Shown one piece after another: positions 1-9,995 of a stretch of 64,000 nucleotides of DNA. Position numbers and translations under genes: made by a program. How positions within the stretch are numbered: position 1 is the first letter of the stretch; each line of letters begins with the position of its first letter. The notes under the pieces were generated by a model, which did no database searches, was not told where the DNA came from, and saw nothing but the letters and a program-made list of their open reading frames with translations. The stretch comes from Breviolum minutum Mf 1.05b.01. Lineage: Eukaryota > Sar > Dinophyceae > Suessiales > Symbiodiniaceae. The stretch is from contig DF239564.1 of assembly GCA_000507305.1 (NCBI GenBank), positions 63,566 to 127,565 of the forward strand. Direction: 5' to 3'.

Positions 1-1447
1 CAGTAATTTGAGTCCAAATTTGTGTTGCTGCTTCAATTTCCCCTTGTTCAAGGTATCTATTGATCTGTGCAGTTTTGGCATCAAATGTATGCTGGCATTG
101 TTCCATAGCATGTTCATCAAACTTTTGGCATTCCAAAGGCTTAGGGAGTTTCCAAATTACTACTTTTTGTCTTAGGGCTGCAAGGTTACACGACAGTGTG
201 AGTACAGGGTGGCCACAAAAGGATTCATCAGTTGTTGTACACCAGTTGAATGATCGGATCATCACAGGATTACACAAAATGTTTGAAAAATACGAGACTC
301 CTTGAGGGAGAACACATGTCGGCTGGATAGGTGACCCATACCTACGATTATGGAGGGTTTGGCCGTCATCCCACCCGTTCTGGAATAACTTCCTAACAAC
401 ATCATATTGTAAAATATCTTGGTTAAAGTCACCTGCAATGATCGCAGGCCCCCTCCAATTCTGTACAACGCTTGCTGCACACTCAAGCAGTTGGATTGTG
501 AAACCCTTAGAGTCTTCAAACGTACTACTTGTTCGGGGCGGTGCATAGATAGTAACAACCAGGCAAGTCAAATTCGGTCCTAGATTCACATGGGTAGCCA
601 AAATCCTGCACGTGTGAAAAATTTCATCAAAGCCATCTAGTGGTACTAATCTACATGGGAAAGTAGAAAGACATGCAACCCCAGAAGCAACACCCTTACA
701 AGTGTCATTCCCCAAGTGCGGTGGTACTGGTGGACCAAAGATGGGATTAATGAGTCTGGCTCGGAAAGCTTTTTGCATGTTCCTCTGTGCCTTAACAGTT
801 GCATGAGTTTCAGCGATACTGTACGTGCCAGGTCCAAGTGCAGCGATCAAGTCATCTTTCTTAAAAAGGCCAGTAGGGTTAACCAGTGAAAACCGAATCT
901 GCTTATCACGTTCGTGATCTAGTTCAGGTCCAGGATTCTTAGCTTCACCCAGTCTCTGCACTTTGTCCCATGGCAAAATTGTGATGCACGAAATCAAAAA
1001 TGAAAGAGTCCAACTATGATGCAAAGGTGAGAATGGACCCTGGAGTTCAAACACAACCAGCTCACGCTGAGTCAGGTGAGGATGGATATGAAAACCAAAA
1101 ACAATTTGATGGTGACTTGCAAAGTAAGATGATGTCTGTCCAGATCCATTCACTAACACCGGCATGCAAATAGACACGAGTGTGCCCAGCAAAATCACCC
1201 AAATCTCAACACTGTGGCTGAGGCACTTCGGGGTAGAAACAAGCAATCTGATGCCAGTTTCAAGGTAAACAACTATTGTACTTCTGGTGCAAAATGAAAA
1301 ATAACAAGAAGGCCTTTCCACTAACATGTCGGTAGTGTCATTCGTACTCCTTTGGAACACAAACAAGTCACAAACTTGCACCACCGAGCCGATAGACTCT
1401 ATGTTACGGTTGCAAACATCAAATTTGTTTGAGTAGTTGTTACTCAT
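1..1447 (-). CDS. LINE ORF2, N-terminal part: NPGP motif and AP-type endonuclease domain (partial)
   Basis: I translated the minus strand in the frame whose codons begin at positions equal to 1 modulo 3 and found no stop between 1615 and 1. From the ATG at 1447, LGEAKNPGP ends near residue 174. An exonuclease-endonuclease-phosphatase domain follows: SIAETHA near residue 212 (catalytic Glu position), IYAPP further on, and AGDFNQD at 339 (catalytic Asp/Asn). This domain nicks target DNA to prime reverse transcription. NPGP is the end of the 2A ribosome-skipping consensus, but the preceding D-V/I-E is replaced by G-E-A, so skipping is uncertain. The reverse transcriptase domain expected downstream is outside the window. 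Confidence 0.85.
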   Translation of the reverse strand, partial: MSNNYSNKFDVCNRNIESIGSVVQVCDLFVFQRSTNDTTDMLVERPSCYFSFCTRSTIVVYLETGIRLLVSTPKCLSHSVEIWVILLGTLVSICMPVLVNGSGQTSSYFASHHQIVFGFHIHPHLTQRELVVFELQGPFSPLHHSWTLSFLISCITILPWDKVQRLGEAKNPGPELDHERDKQIRFSLVNPTGLFKKDDLIAALGPGTYSIAETHATVKAQRNMQKAFRARLINPIFGPPVPPHLGNDTCKGVASGVACLSTFPCRLVPLDGFDEIFHTCRILATHVNLGPNLTCLVVTIYAPPRTSSTFEDSKGFTIQLLECAASVVQNWRGPAIIAGDFNQDILQYDVVRKLFQNGWDDGQTLHNRRYGSPIQPTCVLPQGVSYFSNILCNPVMIRSFNWCTTTDESFCGHPVLTLSCNLAALRQKVVIWKLPKPLECQKFDEHAMEQCQHTFDAKTAQINRYLEQGEIEAATQIWTQIT

Positions 1448-1615
1448 CAGAAACACCAAATGGTTGATCACAAAATGATCCTCATGACTGTTCAGATAAA
1501 CAAAGATCTCAGTTAAATGATTGGAAACTAACGACAACAAGCAAAACAAAGAATCGGAAGACCGACGGATGCATGAGCAACAAATGGTGTTCTGTTGGCA
1601 TTGAATTACACAGGC
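1448..1615 (-). other. Inter-ORF stretch, open in the same frame as ORF1 and ORF2
   Basis: After the ORF1 TGA the same frame continues without a stop for 56 codons to the first ATG at 1447 and then through ORF2. No other element is seen here. Either ORF2 starts at the ATG by reinitiation, or the TGA is read through. The base after TGA is G, not the C that favours readthrough. Confidence 0.6.
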
Positions 1616-4600
1616 TCAGTCACCTATCTTTTGCTTCTTGGGAGTTCCTTCCACAGGCTCTTGTTTGTTGTATGTTGCAAACAAGTGTTTCATTTGGCTG
1701 ATGATGCTGCTTTCCTGACTGTCCATTTTCTGTTGAAGCCCCTGGATGGAGCTCTGGACTGTGCTTTCAACCTGCTGGAAACGTTGATTACACTGTTGCT
1801 GAAAGACTTTGGATCTATCTTCCAGACCTTGCATCTTGGTTTCGATTGTCTGCATCTTTTCATCCACCAATTGCTGCATCTTACTCTCAAGATTGTCCTT
1901 GATCTCTTTGGTGACGTCATCAAATCTCAAGGCCGTTGGGCCAATAGATGGTTCACCAATTTGTGCATTCAAAGGCTTATAATTCCCCCAAGGATTATGA
2001 GCTCCATTCCCCGGTGGGGACGTCAAAGCATGCATCTTAGGTGCAACAAATTTGGGACGATCATTGACATATGGCCTGATGGAGAACACTTGCTCATTGA
2101 TAGCAAGGTGAGGGCCCGGCGGGTCATCAACAGTCTTGATCAACCAACTAGTGGCCCCCATTGGCCTCACCACCGTCGCCTTCCACCCAAGGTTCTGGAT
2201 GGCATCAGTAAGAGCCTTCATGGTGACGGACAGGTTCGTGGGTGAAGTAAGGACCATGAGCTTGTCATCAGGTAACACTGGAGCAGAGTCAAAAATGAAA
2301 CCCTGGGGGACAAGAACTTTGCGGATGTGAGCATAGTCTTCACGAAGGCAACGGATTTTGAACTTGGAACCATTGGAAACGAATCCCAAAGCTTTGGGCA
2401 CCGTTTGAACTATGGTCTGAACTTCGTCGATGTCATCAGTTGCCAAAGGAATGTGTGAAAACTTAGGGTCTAACTTTTTCTCCGTCGTTTTTACAAACAC
2501 CGACACGCCTTGTGGCCCCGACTCACTCAAAATCGCCATCACATCTTCCTCAGGAATCCTCAAGTAACCATGCAAACGTGTGGCCTGACTGACCGTGCAC
2601 CCTTTTTGTTTCTCATTGGTCCAAGTCCAAGACCAGTGAGATAAAATCTTGGTGGGGTGCCGGAGAAGGGGCAGACACTGAGTCACCAGATCTAGCGGCT
2701 TGAAATGTTCACACCAATGGCCACACCTGCTTTTTTCGATGGAAATTTCAATCACGACAGATGGGATTTGTTCTACATACGCTGAAGGTCCGCTGAACGT
2801 ATACACAACTGCTTTATCTCCCAACTGCACGAGTGCAGCTGGAATGAGGTAAGGTGTTCCCTCAGGCTTCAAAGTGATCGGAACAACGATGTGGGTCACA
2901 TTTGGGGCAATTGTCATGTCATGACCCATGACCAGGAGGGCCAAGGGATCGGAGCTCAACGACTTCATTGCGAGGAATGGCTGTGCATCAGCAAGGATCA
3001 AAGGACATACACCACATGCATCATGTTTCACTTGTGCTTTGGAAATGTATGGGATGGGCAACTCATCATCATCAAGAAACCCAACTTCTGGAAAGAGGAG
3101 TTGATCAAAATGCTGATTGTAGTCCAAAACACCTGCAGCTTCTCTACTACGCATGCCCTTACCTTTACCCTTACCCTTTTGCTTATTGGAAGCAACGACA
3201 CCATCGAAAGAGGCCGATGCAGAATCACGATCAGGTCGATTGCGAGATGCAGAACGCATCACTTGTTGATGCTGCTTCAACTCCTGAGGCAACACCAATC
3301 TGATGTTCTTGTCACGACAGTTTGTTTTCATCGCCGCCCAAGGGTCTGAAGTTTGAAGGATATCATGGACAACCGGCTCTCCTAGTGCTGTGATCACTGC
3401 TTTCGCTCTGGTGTTTGCCTGTGACTCAGGAACACCATGTGCCATGAGTTCGGTTCTGATCCTGTTGATGGTGGGAGCCCCACCTTTCAGGCCGAAGAAG
3501 CGAAACCTGATGATCTTACGTGTATCGATATCAGAGCTGGCTGTTGCAATGTCGATGCGACGACCATCAACTTCAGCGTGAATGTCAATGTTGGAAGGCA
3601 CTGCCGGCTGAACCAAGTCAAGCAACTCACATACAGATGATACACTTGCAAGGGGGAACTCAAAAGTCTTCCCAGTGAACGGGTGAATGCATGCAACCTT
3701 TCCTGGTCGGTGCAAGGTGTCAACAATCAAAGGTTCCTGTTCAACACATCTTGGGATCTCAAGACTAATGGAAGCACGGGTGATGTGATGGTCACTGTGC
3801 AAAGTCCAACAGTGAAAGGGAAAATCCAAGATGAAGTCACTCGGTTCCATCATGACGACCTGTTGTGATCTCAAATCCAAATGAAACCAACAAGTCTTCT
3901 TCCCAAAACTTTGAAGGATGGGGTGCTCAGCCATGACGGATTCGACAGAGTCAAAGTGGTCACAGTAGAGAGTGAGCGTCACAAATCTCTCAGGCACAAT
4001 GATAACCCTTTTCATTTTGATTGGGACAATGACGAGATTACCACTAGCCACCTTAGTGCTCCACCTACTAACGACATCATTGAGACGAAGTTGGAAGACC
4101 AAGTCAGGTCTAAGGTGGGGTGCAACTTGCTGTACAACACACCGAATGTCCTGCCTAGGATCAATGTCAATGCAACACTCCCAACTCGCAAAGGCATCTT
4201 GGATCACCACCCTGTCGGTGGTAGTGGACAAATCCCCACTGGAAAGGTTGACATGTGACCTTGAAACTGTTCCGGTGATCCATGTGTCAGGAACAAGGAC
4301 TTCATGTGTAGCACCATCGGTATTCATGACTTCATGTAACACATGTGGGGCGCTAAGTGCATTGCCCTTCCACAAGTAGGTTGCCTCACTGGTATCACAA
4401 CCAAAATCATCCCTCACCCCAAACTGAAAGATGTTTGAGGGGATAGAAGTCTGAAAAGCGAAACCATGGGGGAGGTCATCAATGGGGCAAATCACTGGTT
4501 GCGGTCTGCTTGCTGCAAAAACAGGAAACTCAATCTTGGGTCTCTTGGCCGGTGGCTCATCACAGGAAATGTCAGTGGTTACACATTCAGGTTGTGTGGA

Positions 4601-6259
4601 GGGATCATGTTGTGTTGTGTCAATCTGTGTAGCTGCAACACATGTTTCTTGACCAACATGTCGACACGTGACATCATGTACTCCCCCACCGTCACTGATC
4701 TGAGATAAACCCGGAGAAGGGACAAATGGTTGCAACCACAAGTATTCTTCGTCCCAATGGATCTCACATGCAGGCAACTTAGGAACAACACTGAGCAATG
4801 GAGTGATCAGGTCAAAGAAAGACAGTTTTCTCTTTTCCGGTACAGCTAACGAAGGTAAAATGAGAACAACCCTAGCCAAAGTGACTAATGCATGAACAGG
4901 GGAAATGGTATTCCCAATGATCGTCCGGGCGAGCTGAACTTGACGAGGGATGATGGTTGCAATCGGCCATCCCATTGCAGTCAAATGTTCAAAAGGCGAA
5001 ATCCATCGAATTTTCCCATTGGTTTGGAGAAGTTTCATCACTAACCCTTTATCATGCAATCCACTTTCATGAAGGGTAGTTGGGAAACCATACTTCGCAA
5101 CAGCACATGGCAATGGCTTGGTTGACATGTGAACCCTGTCTCTTAAATCAATGAGTCCATTACAGTCCAAAGGGTAGTTGGTCTTCCAATACCTCGGCCA
5201 GTATTTGGGGTTTTTCAACAACTTACAATCCTCAGAGTTGATCTTCACAAATGGTTCCAATTCGGATGAAATGTTCTGATGGATTGCACCTGCTGTCAAC
5301 GGATTTGGCCTCAAGACCAATTGGGGCAATGGTACATCATTCAAAACACACTTCTCGAATGCATCGATGTGGCGGTTGTTGATAAGGATAACGGATGCTC
5401 GGCTGCGCTGCATTGGACAAATGTGATCAAGTTTATCAACCGACATGTGAACCACAACAAACCCAACATCCCTAAACTTATCAACAATGTGTCTCCAGTG
5501 TTCATGCATGATCAACCCTTCTACGTTCTCAAGAGCTAACACTTGAGGCTGAAAACATGCTACAAACTGTACAAGATCATCAAAAAGTCGTCCCGCTTCA
5601 CTCATCAAACCTTGTTGTGCCGTCAATCCAGACCAGGGTGGGCAGGGCAGCGAAGCTGCAACAAGGTCTACACCACTGGCCGCCAGTTTCTCCCAACACG
5701 TATCGTCCTGGAAGGGCATGATGATCGTCACTCCGGTCTGCAACATGTTGTCCCAGGTCGGATAGCTACAGTCTCGAATCCACTCCTTGGTGACCAACTG
5801 TGTGAAAGTCACTTTGGAGCCAGCCTCAGCAACATCACGATCCTTTTCGATGTGTACTGCAAAACGGATTCCTGCATGTCTCGCCCCAATGCTCCATCCA
5901 CCCATGCCCGAGCATAGGTCTATGCAATAAGGGTCTCCTGCACGATCTGTTGTCATCAGGATCTGTCCAAAGCTATTGTCACATCCCAAATCGACAAAAA
6001 ACTTCCCATTCATCAAATCATCGCATCCCAAACTCGGAAAGACCTTGTAGGCCACAAATGTTCTACCCGGTTGAAGATTCAGAAAAATGGCTCTTTCAAT
6101 TGAAAGCTTCATCTGCCCATTTGTAATGAGGTGCGAAGCCATCGGTCCATCAGTCAACATCTGAACCTCGAAACACCCTGGACCAGTCGAAGACGTGATC
6201 ATTGCTCTGAAGCTAATGGGTGCTATCACAACACCAGGTCTAAAATCATTGGGATCCAT
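1616..6259 (-). CDS. LINE ORF1: C5 DNA cytosine methyltransferase fused to long retroelement protein with coiled coil
   Basis: The frame encodes 1547 residues from the first ATG at 6259; it stays open upstream to 6352 without another ATG. Residues about 110-460 hold the C5-methyltransferase motifs in order: motif I IDLCSGMGGWSIG (SAM binding), motif IV LPCPPWSGL with the catalytic Cys near residue 206, motif VI LALENVEG, motif VIII CPMQRSR, motif IX around SPFEHLTAMGWP and motif X IGNTISP near 448. The enzyme would transfer methyl from SAM to cytosine C5. The middle (about 480-1000) is not recognised. A GK-rich stretch (KGKGKGKG) lies near residue 1030, and residues about 1448-1526 are a Gln/Lys/Glu-rich coiled coil, as LINE ORF1 proteins often have for oligomerisation. 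No CCHC zinc knuckle is seen. A plausible role is methylating the element's own new DNA copy (inference). The stop is TGA at 1616-1618. Confidence 0.85.
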   Translation of the reverse strand: MDPNDFRPGVVIAPISFRAMITSSTGPGCFEVQMLTDGPMASHLITNGQMKLSIERAIFLNLQPGRTFVAYKVFPSLGCDDLMNGKFFVDLGCDNSFGQILMTTDRAGDPYCIDLCSGMGGWSIGARHAGIRFAVHIEKDRDVAEAGSKVTFTQLVTKEWIRDCSYPTWDNMLQTGVTIIMPFQDDTCWEKLAASGVDLVAASLPCPPWSGLTAQQGLMSEAGRLFDDLVQFVACFQPQVLALENVEGLIMHEHWRHIVDKFRDVGFVVVHMSVDKLDHICPMQRSRASVILINNRHIDAFEKCVLNDVPLPQLVLRPNPLTAGAIHQNISSELEPFVKINSEDCKLLKNPKYWPRYWKTNYPLDCNGLIDLRDRVHMSTKPLPCAVAKYGFPTTLHESGLHDKGLVMKLLQTNGKIRWISPFEHLTAMGWPIATIIPRQVQLARTIIGNTISPVHALVTLARVVLILPSLAVPEKRKLSFFDLITPLLSVVPKLPACEIHWDEEYLWLQPFVPSPGLSQISDGGGVHDVTCRHVGQETCVAATQIDTTQHDPSTQPECVTTDISCDEPPAKRPKIEFPVFAASRPQPVICPIDDLPHGFAFQTSIPSNIFQFGVRDDFGCDTSEATYLWKGNALSAPHVLHEVMNTDGATHEVLVPDTWITGTVSRSHVNLSSGDLSTTTDRVVIQDAFASWECCIDIDPRQDIRCVVQQVAPHLRPDLVFQLRLNDVVSRWSTKVASGNLVIVPIKMKRVIIVPERFVTLTLYCDHFDSVESVMAEHPILQSFGKKTCWFHLDLRSQQVVMMEPSDFILDFPFHCWTLHSDHHITRASISLEIPRCVEQEPLIVDTLHRPGKVACIHPFTGKTFEFPLASVSSVCELLDLVQPAVPSNIDIHAEVDGRRIDIATASSDIDTRKIIRFRFFGLKGGAPTINRIRTELMAHGVPESQANTRAKAVITALGEPVVHDILQTSDPWAAMKTNCRDKNIRLVLPQELKQHQQVMRSASRNRPDRDSASASFDGVVASNKQKGKGKGKGMRSREAAGVLDYNQHFDQLLFPEVGFLDDDELPIPYISKAQVKHDACGVCPLILADAQPFLAMKSLSSDPLALLVMGHDMTIAPNVTHIVVPITLKPEGTPYLIPAALVQLGDKAVVYTFSGPSAYVEQIPSVVIEISIEKSRCGHWCEHFKPLDLVTQCLPLLRHPTKILSHWSWTWTNEKQKGCTVSQATRLHGYLRIPEEDVMAILSESGPQGVSVFVKTTEKKLDPKFSHIPLATDDIDEVQTIVQTVPKALGFVSNGSKFKIRCLREDYAHIRKVLVPQGFIFDSAPVLPDDKLMVLTSPTNLSVTMKALTDAIQNLGWKATVVRPMGATSWLIKTVDDPPGPHLAINEQVFSIRPYVNDRPKFVAPKMHALTSPPGNGAHNPWGNYKPLNAQIGEPSIGPTALRFDDVTKEIKDNLESKMQQLVDEKMQTIETKMQGLEDRSKVFQQQCNQRFQQVESTVQSSIQGLQQKMDSQESSIISQMKHLFATYNKQEPVEGTPKKQKIGD

Positions 6260-6345
6260 TGCACAACTACCAACCTTGGGGGGCAAAGACTCAGGATTCA
6301 GTTGAATCCAGCCACGCGCCTGTGGACGCACCTGAGCCTTGTGGC

Positions 6346-6386
6346 TAATATTTCACCAACCTAGATTTCCCTAAAATATAGGTCGC
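6346..6386. repeat. Family S element, partial
   Basis: The text AATATTTCACCAACCTAGAT matches the left third of family S elements at 30641 and 53620. It lies at the 5' edge of the LINE open frame and supplies its upstream stop. Confidence 0.5.
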
Positions 6387-7472
6387 GGCAGGGGTTGGCC
6401 TACCTACCCTGCCATTTGGGGACATCGCTGATTTCTCTACATGCCACCAGCACCGCCCATGCCGCCCTCAGCATCTTCCAAACGCCGTTCACTGGTGAAC
6501 CTGAAGGGCTCAGTTCTTGAAGGAAAAAACTAAGCGGGTTAGCCTCCCCAAGTTTCACATTTTGTACCTGAAAATGATGGGTTTTTATCGTAGGAATGTC
6601 TCCTATCCAGGGTGCCATTTTTCAGGTGAACCATGCTAACCTTTGGGAGAGTATGTACAAATAATCAGCGGAAAATGGAAATATCTCCAATACTCGTTTC
6701 CTTTCGTTTAGGGCAATTTTCAAATGAACCGTGATTATGGGAGAAATGGTATAACTAGATCAACTAATGGTAGATGATGGAATTTAGCAGGAAAGGACCG
6801 GGGGCAGATAATTGTGAGTATAATGTAAATTGGTAGTTTGGGGCCCGGTGCTTTGGGATTCGAATTGGGTACCTTTCAGTAATAATACCGATACGAGAAG
6901 GGGATTTGAGGAAAGTAGCACCACGAAAACGAACGAAATATGTCACCGAGGTGTTGAAAAGGGACCATTTCAAAAGGAACGGATAATCTTCCAACCATTG
7001 ATTTTCAGAAGAAACATCTAAGTTTTCGTTGCAGCAATGATACATTTACCACTTTATACATTTGGTATGAACATATCAACCATTCGTTCTTTTTTTGGGG
7101 GGAGCTTTTTTCCCAAGCTCTTGGCTCTTGCTGGCTTCAGATTTGTCTTGGGCACCACCTAAGGATCTCACCGAACTGAGAATGGTGAGCCTCCCGTTTG
7201 AAACCCCCCGAAGGTCATCCATCTGAGAAGTCATGACGACAAATTTTCGACCACGTTCCGAAGTGGTGTTCCTGTGAGTTCTATGTACATGATATCAATG
7301 ATAGACCAGAGGTATGTCCTTTCTTCAGAGCACAGTAGTTGTCTTTTAATTGCGTTCAAGGAATATAGATAAATACCGGATAATCATGGTGTTCACTCCC
7401 AGGTAATGAATGTCTCAGTAGAGTTTTCAGAAATGCTGTCAATCTGCGTGGCTGCAGTGTACTTTACAGGCA
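6387..7472. other. No gene seen; fragments of palindromic repeats
   Basis: Only repeat fragments are visible: the left arm of a family N element (6829-6872, GGGGCCCGGTG) and a degenerate family G right half (about 6955-7024, ending in CTTCCAACCATTGATTTTCAG). Short open frames here have no coding character I recognise. Confidence 0.5.
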
Positions 7473-7619
7473 TACTTGGAGGATCATCCCAGTTAGTAAG
7501 TGGTTAATAACCATGGTTAGTAAGTCCCCTAAGTAGGGATATTCCCCTTCCATCCAAATGAGCGTTTCATGGCTTATAAATGGGGGTGATCCTAACCAAC
7601 TGGGATGATCCTCCAAGTA
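7473..7619. repeat. Family D palindromic element, full copy
   Basis: Family D: the arms TACTTGGAGGATCATCCCA and its complement at the other end bound 147 bp. Interior TTAGTAAGTGG and GGTTAGTAAG motifs recur in the copies at 13285 and 29341. Confidence 0.8.
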
Positions 7620-8013
7620 CCCCGGTCTTCGCAATACCCGCTAACTTTTCACGGTTGTGTTTTGGGTAGGTTTGGGGTGGCCCAGTCATACCTCCGCACA
7701 ACAACTTTGAACGACTAGCAAACAAAAAGACTTGAAAATGCCATGTACTCGGCCTTCCTTTAATCAAATATGATACGTATCATTAAACAATGGTAATTGA
7801 ACAAAGCAAACATAGTTCTGATCATGAATAACCCTAGTTTTCTAAATATACCTACAGGGTTTGGAGGTGTTTTTGCCCCCCCCCCCAACAAAAAAGGTAA
7901 ATTTCACATCAGGGAACCCTTGGAAGATCACAGTAACTCTAGACTGAATCTAGACTTGTCATAGAGGCAATTTCTCACTAAAGGAATGTAAAATGAAACA
8001 GCCGAACACACAC
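7620..8013. other. No gene seen
   Basis: AT-rich sequence with a C run at about 7877-7886. No repeat family or coding signal was recognised. Confidence 0.4.
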
Positions 8014-8115
8014 TACTCATGACGGATCCATGGGATTGGCGTATTTACCTACATGAAACCCATAAAAATCAACCAAATGTAGGTGTATATACTGTACATG
8101 GATCCTATGGGCTAG
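8014..8115. repeat. Family O palindromic element
   Basis: Family O: CATGACGGATCCATGGG at one end and GGATCCTATGGG at the other, with the core ATTTACCTACAT / ATCAACCAAATGTAGGT. Other copies lie at 8396, 16297 (interrupted), 21780, 42894 and 63783. Confidence 0.75.
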
Positions 8116-8226
8116 TGTTGCTATTAAGCATGTGGGCAAAGAATGATTTGCCAGTTGGACCTCATGGGCGCAACAAAAATACCATGGCAGTCCCACTTTT
8201 TTCTGAAAGTCTTGGCATTTTTGGGA

Positions 8227-8263
8227 ACCAACCAACCAACCAACCAACCAACCAACCAACCAA
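8227..8263. repeat. (CCAA)n microsatellite
   Basis: About nine CCAA units. It lies between two family O copies. Confidence 0.9.
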
Positions 8264-8395
8264 AACTCCCCACCAAAAATCCGATCGAACTTGGCCAAAA
8301 GACAGTGACACATCCGATTGCGCCGACCTACCGGAGTTCTGTCGACCTGACGGGTTTGAGAGGTCGACAGAAAAGGTTGCACGGGAATCTATATA

Positions 8396-8496
8396 TACCC
8401 ATGACGGATCCATGGGACTTGCATATTTACCTACTTTTACCATAAAAATCAACCAAATGTAGGGAAATATATAATATACATGGATTCTATGGGATA
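8396..8496. repeat. Family O palindromic element
   Basis: Second family O copy, about 280 bp from the first, with the same ATGACGGATCCATGGGA end and AAATCAACCAAATGTAGG core. Confidence 0.75.
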
Positions 8497-9808
8497 TATA
8501 TATGAGCTACGGACGAAATTACTTGTTTGGGGAAAATGCCATCACCAAATGTGGGGGGTCCCATATCGGTTGTCAGGTTTTTGGATGTTCAGTACATCAA
8601 CATCAAAGCAGAAACATCAAATTTACAGTGTGGGATAATTTGATTTGCTGCACGATCAAGAATTGCAGGAGAGCATGCGCGACTTGCTTTAACTGCAAAT
8701 AATAGAAATAACGGAAATAACGCTAAAAATCTCTAAAACATTCGAATGCGCCCTCGTTCATCTTGTTACACTGACTATAGGCACCCATGAAAACTATGAA
8801 ACTTGAACGAAAAGGAGGATAGCACTTTCTTTCCACACTGGGATGGTCTGACCGGGGATCAAAATGATACAAACTGAGTATCGGTTGGTATCGGTTGGGG
8901 TATCGGTGGGTCCTGCCTATGTTCCTTTAAAAACATGCAAAAGGTTCAAACATGCATGAGCGGTGTGAAGGCACCCCAAAAGGCACATAAAAAAGAAAGA
9001 AAGTGAAACCCTATCTGAAACTGATGGCCTCTGTTCATCTGAACATGGATTATGATGGATTACGGGGTATCGGTTTTGGGGGGTCCCCTATCGGTTATGC
9101 AGGTTTCAGAGCTGCTTCAAGGTTCAAGGCAACTTCTTACTACTCTGTTCATCCAATAATTTTGTCGGCTACTCATATATATATATATATATCTTGAATC
9201 TACCATCCAAACAGAATGGACCAGAAACAGTCACCTACTAGTACCAGGGCTTTTATATCTAGGGAATCCCAAGCTAAACCTTTATTTGCCACTAGCCAAC
9301 TGGGGTATCTACCCATCCCTATATCAATTTCGCATGGTCTTGCATTTTCCGCAAATATACCTGGAAAACTTTCTAGAATAAAAATCACCACATCCATTCC
9401 CGATTGAACGTTGCCATTCGGCCACCATCCATCGGAAATAGACACATTTCAGCTAATTTCTTGCTGAATCCATGTTCCCCTGTTGAAAGTTGATCGGCAA
9501 ACTGGATTTATAATCCTACATTTAGGATTTTAGGGGTTATTTCACCCCACTTACAGGGGTTGGAAACCCTATACTTATAGGGGTTCTTTCACCCCATCTA
9601 TCACTGGTGACGAGGCCCATCTTGCCCCCGAACCCACCCCAACCCAACGGAACCACGTCCCCCCACCCAATTCTTCGTCGTCTTCTATGAGAGAGGCTTC
9701 TGAGCAGTGAGAGCAGTGACGGCGAATGCAGTCCTGGCAAAAAACGGCGCCCAGGGGATGCCGGTTGCTGTTTCAAAGGTTCCCTTAATAGGTGGGATTG
9801 GTGATATA
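8497..9808. other. No gene seen; GC-richer patch and degenerate repeats
   Basis: 9523-9610 resembles a decayed family L element (TTATAGGGGTT motifs). 9610-9770 is GC-rich without a recognised product. TA repeats lie near 9176-9191. Confidence 0.4.
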
Positions 9809-9995
9809 CTTGTTGGTGGTTTCAACCCATTTGAAAAATATTAGTCAAATTGGATCATCTCCCCAGGTAAGGGTGAAAATAAAAAATCCTTGAAACCACC
9901 AACTAGTATATAATCACCCAATTGGCAGTATATATACTACTTACATATTGCCAATTGGGTGATTATATGCTACCTAGCCCCCCTTTTAAAGGAAC
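9777..9995. repeat. Family T element with a family A element nested inside
   Basis: The left end GGTTCCCTTAATAGGTGGGA and right end TTTTAAAGGAACC are roughly complementary. The left end recurs near 52831. A family A copy (9809-9906) interrupts it. A strong inverted repeat follows: arms 9908-9926 and 9949-9968 (ATAATCACCCAATTGGCA). Confidence 0.6.
9809..9906. repeat. Family A palindromic element
   Basis: Family A, the most abundant family: about 100 bp, starts CTAGTTGGTGGTTTCAACCC, has the core TTAGTCAAATTGGATCATTT and ...GGGGTGAAAATAAAAAAT, and ends TTTGAAACCACCACCTAG. The two ends are complementary. More than 20 copies lie in the window. Confidence 0.85.

Larger units (their letters stand above)
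1..6352 (-). mobile_element. Non-LTR (LINE) retrotransposon with DNA methyltransferase, 3' part outside window
   Basis: Two same-strand open frames, ORF1 (methyltransferase plus coiled coil) and ORF2 (AP endonuclease), have the order of a LINE. No long terminal repeats are seen. Reverse transcriptase and 3' end lie beyond base 1. The 5' limit is not defined: the ORF1 frame is open up to 6352, where an in-frame stop occurs inside a partial family S palindromic repeat (6346-6386). Capture of cytosine methyltransferases by dinoflagellate retrotransposons is established knowledge; assigning this copy to that group is inference from the fused motifs. No frameshift or premature stop interrupts either frame, so the copy may be young. 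Confidence 0.85.

Noticed and set aside
1595..2245. Plus-strand ORF of 216 codons
   Set aside because: It is the antisense of ORF1, whose methyltransferase motifs are on the minus strand.
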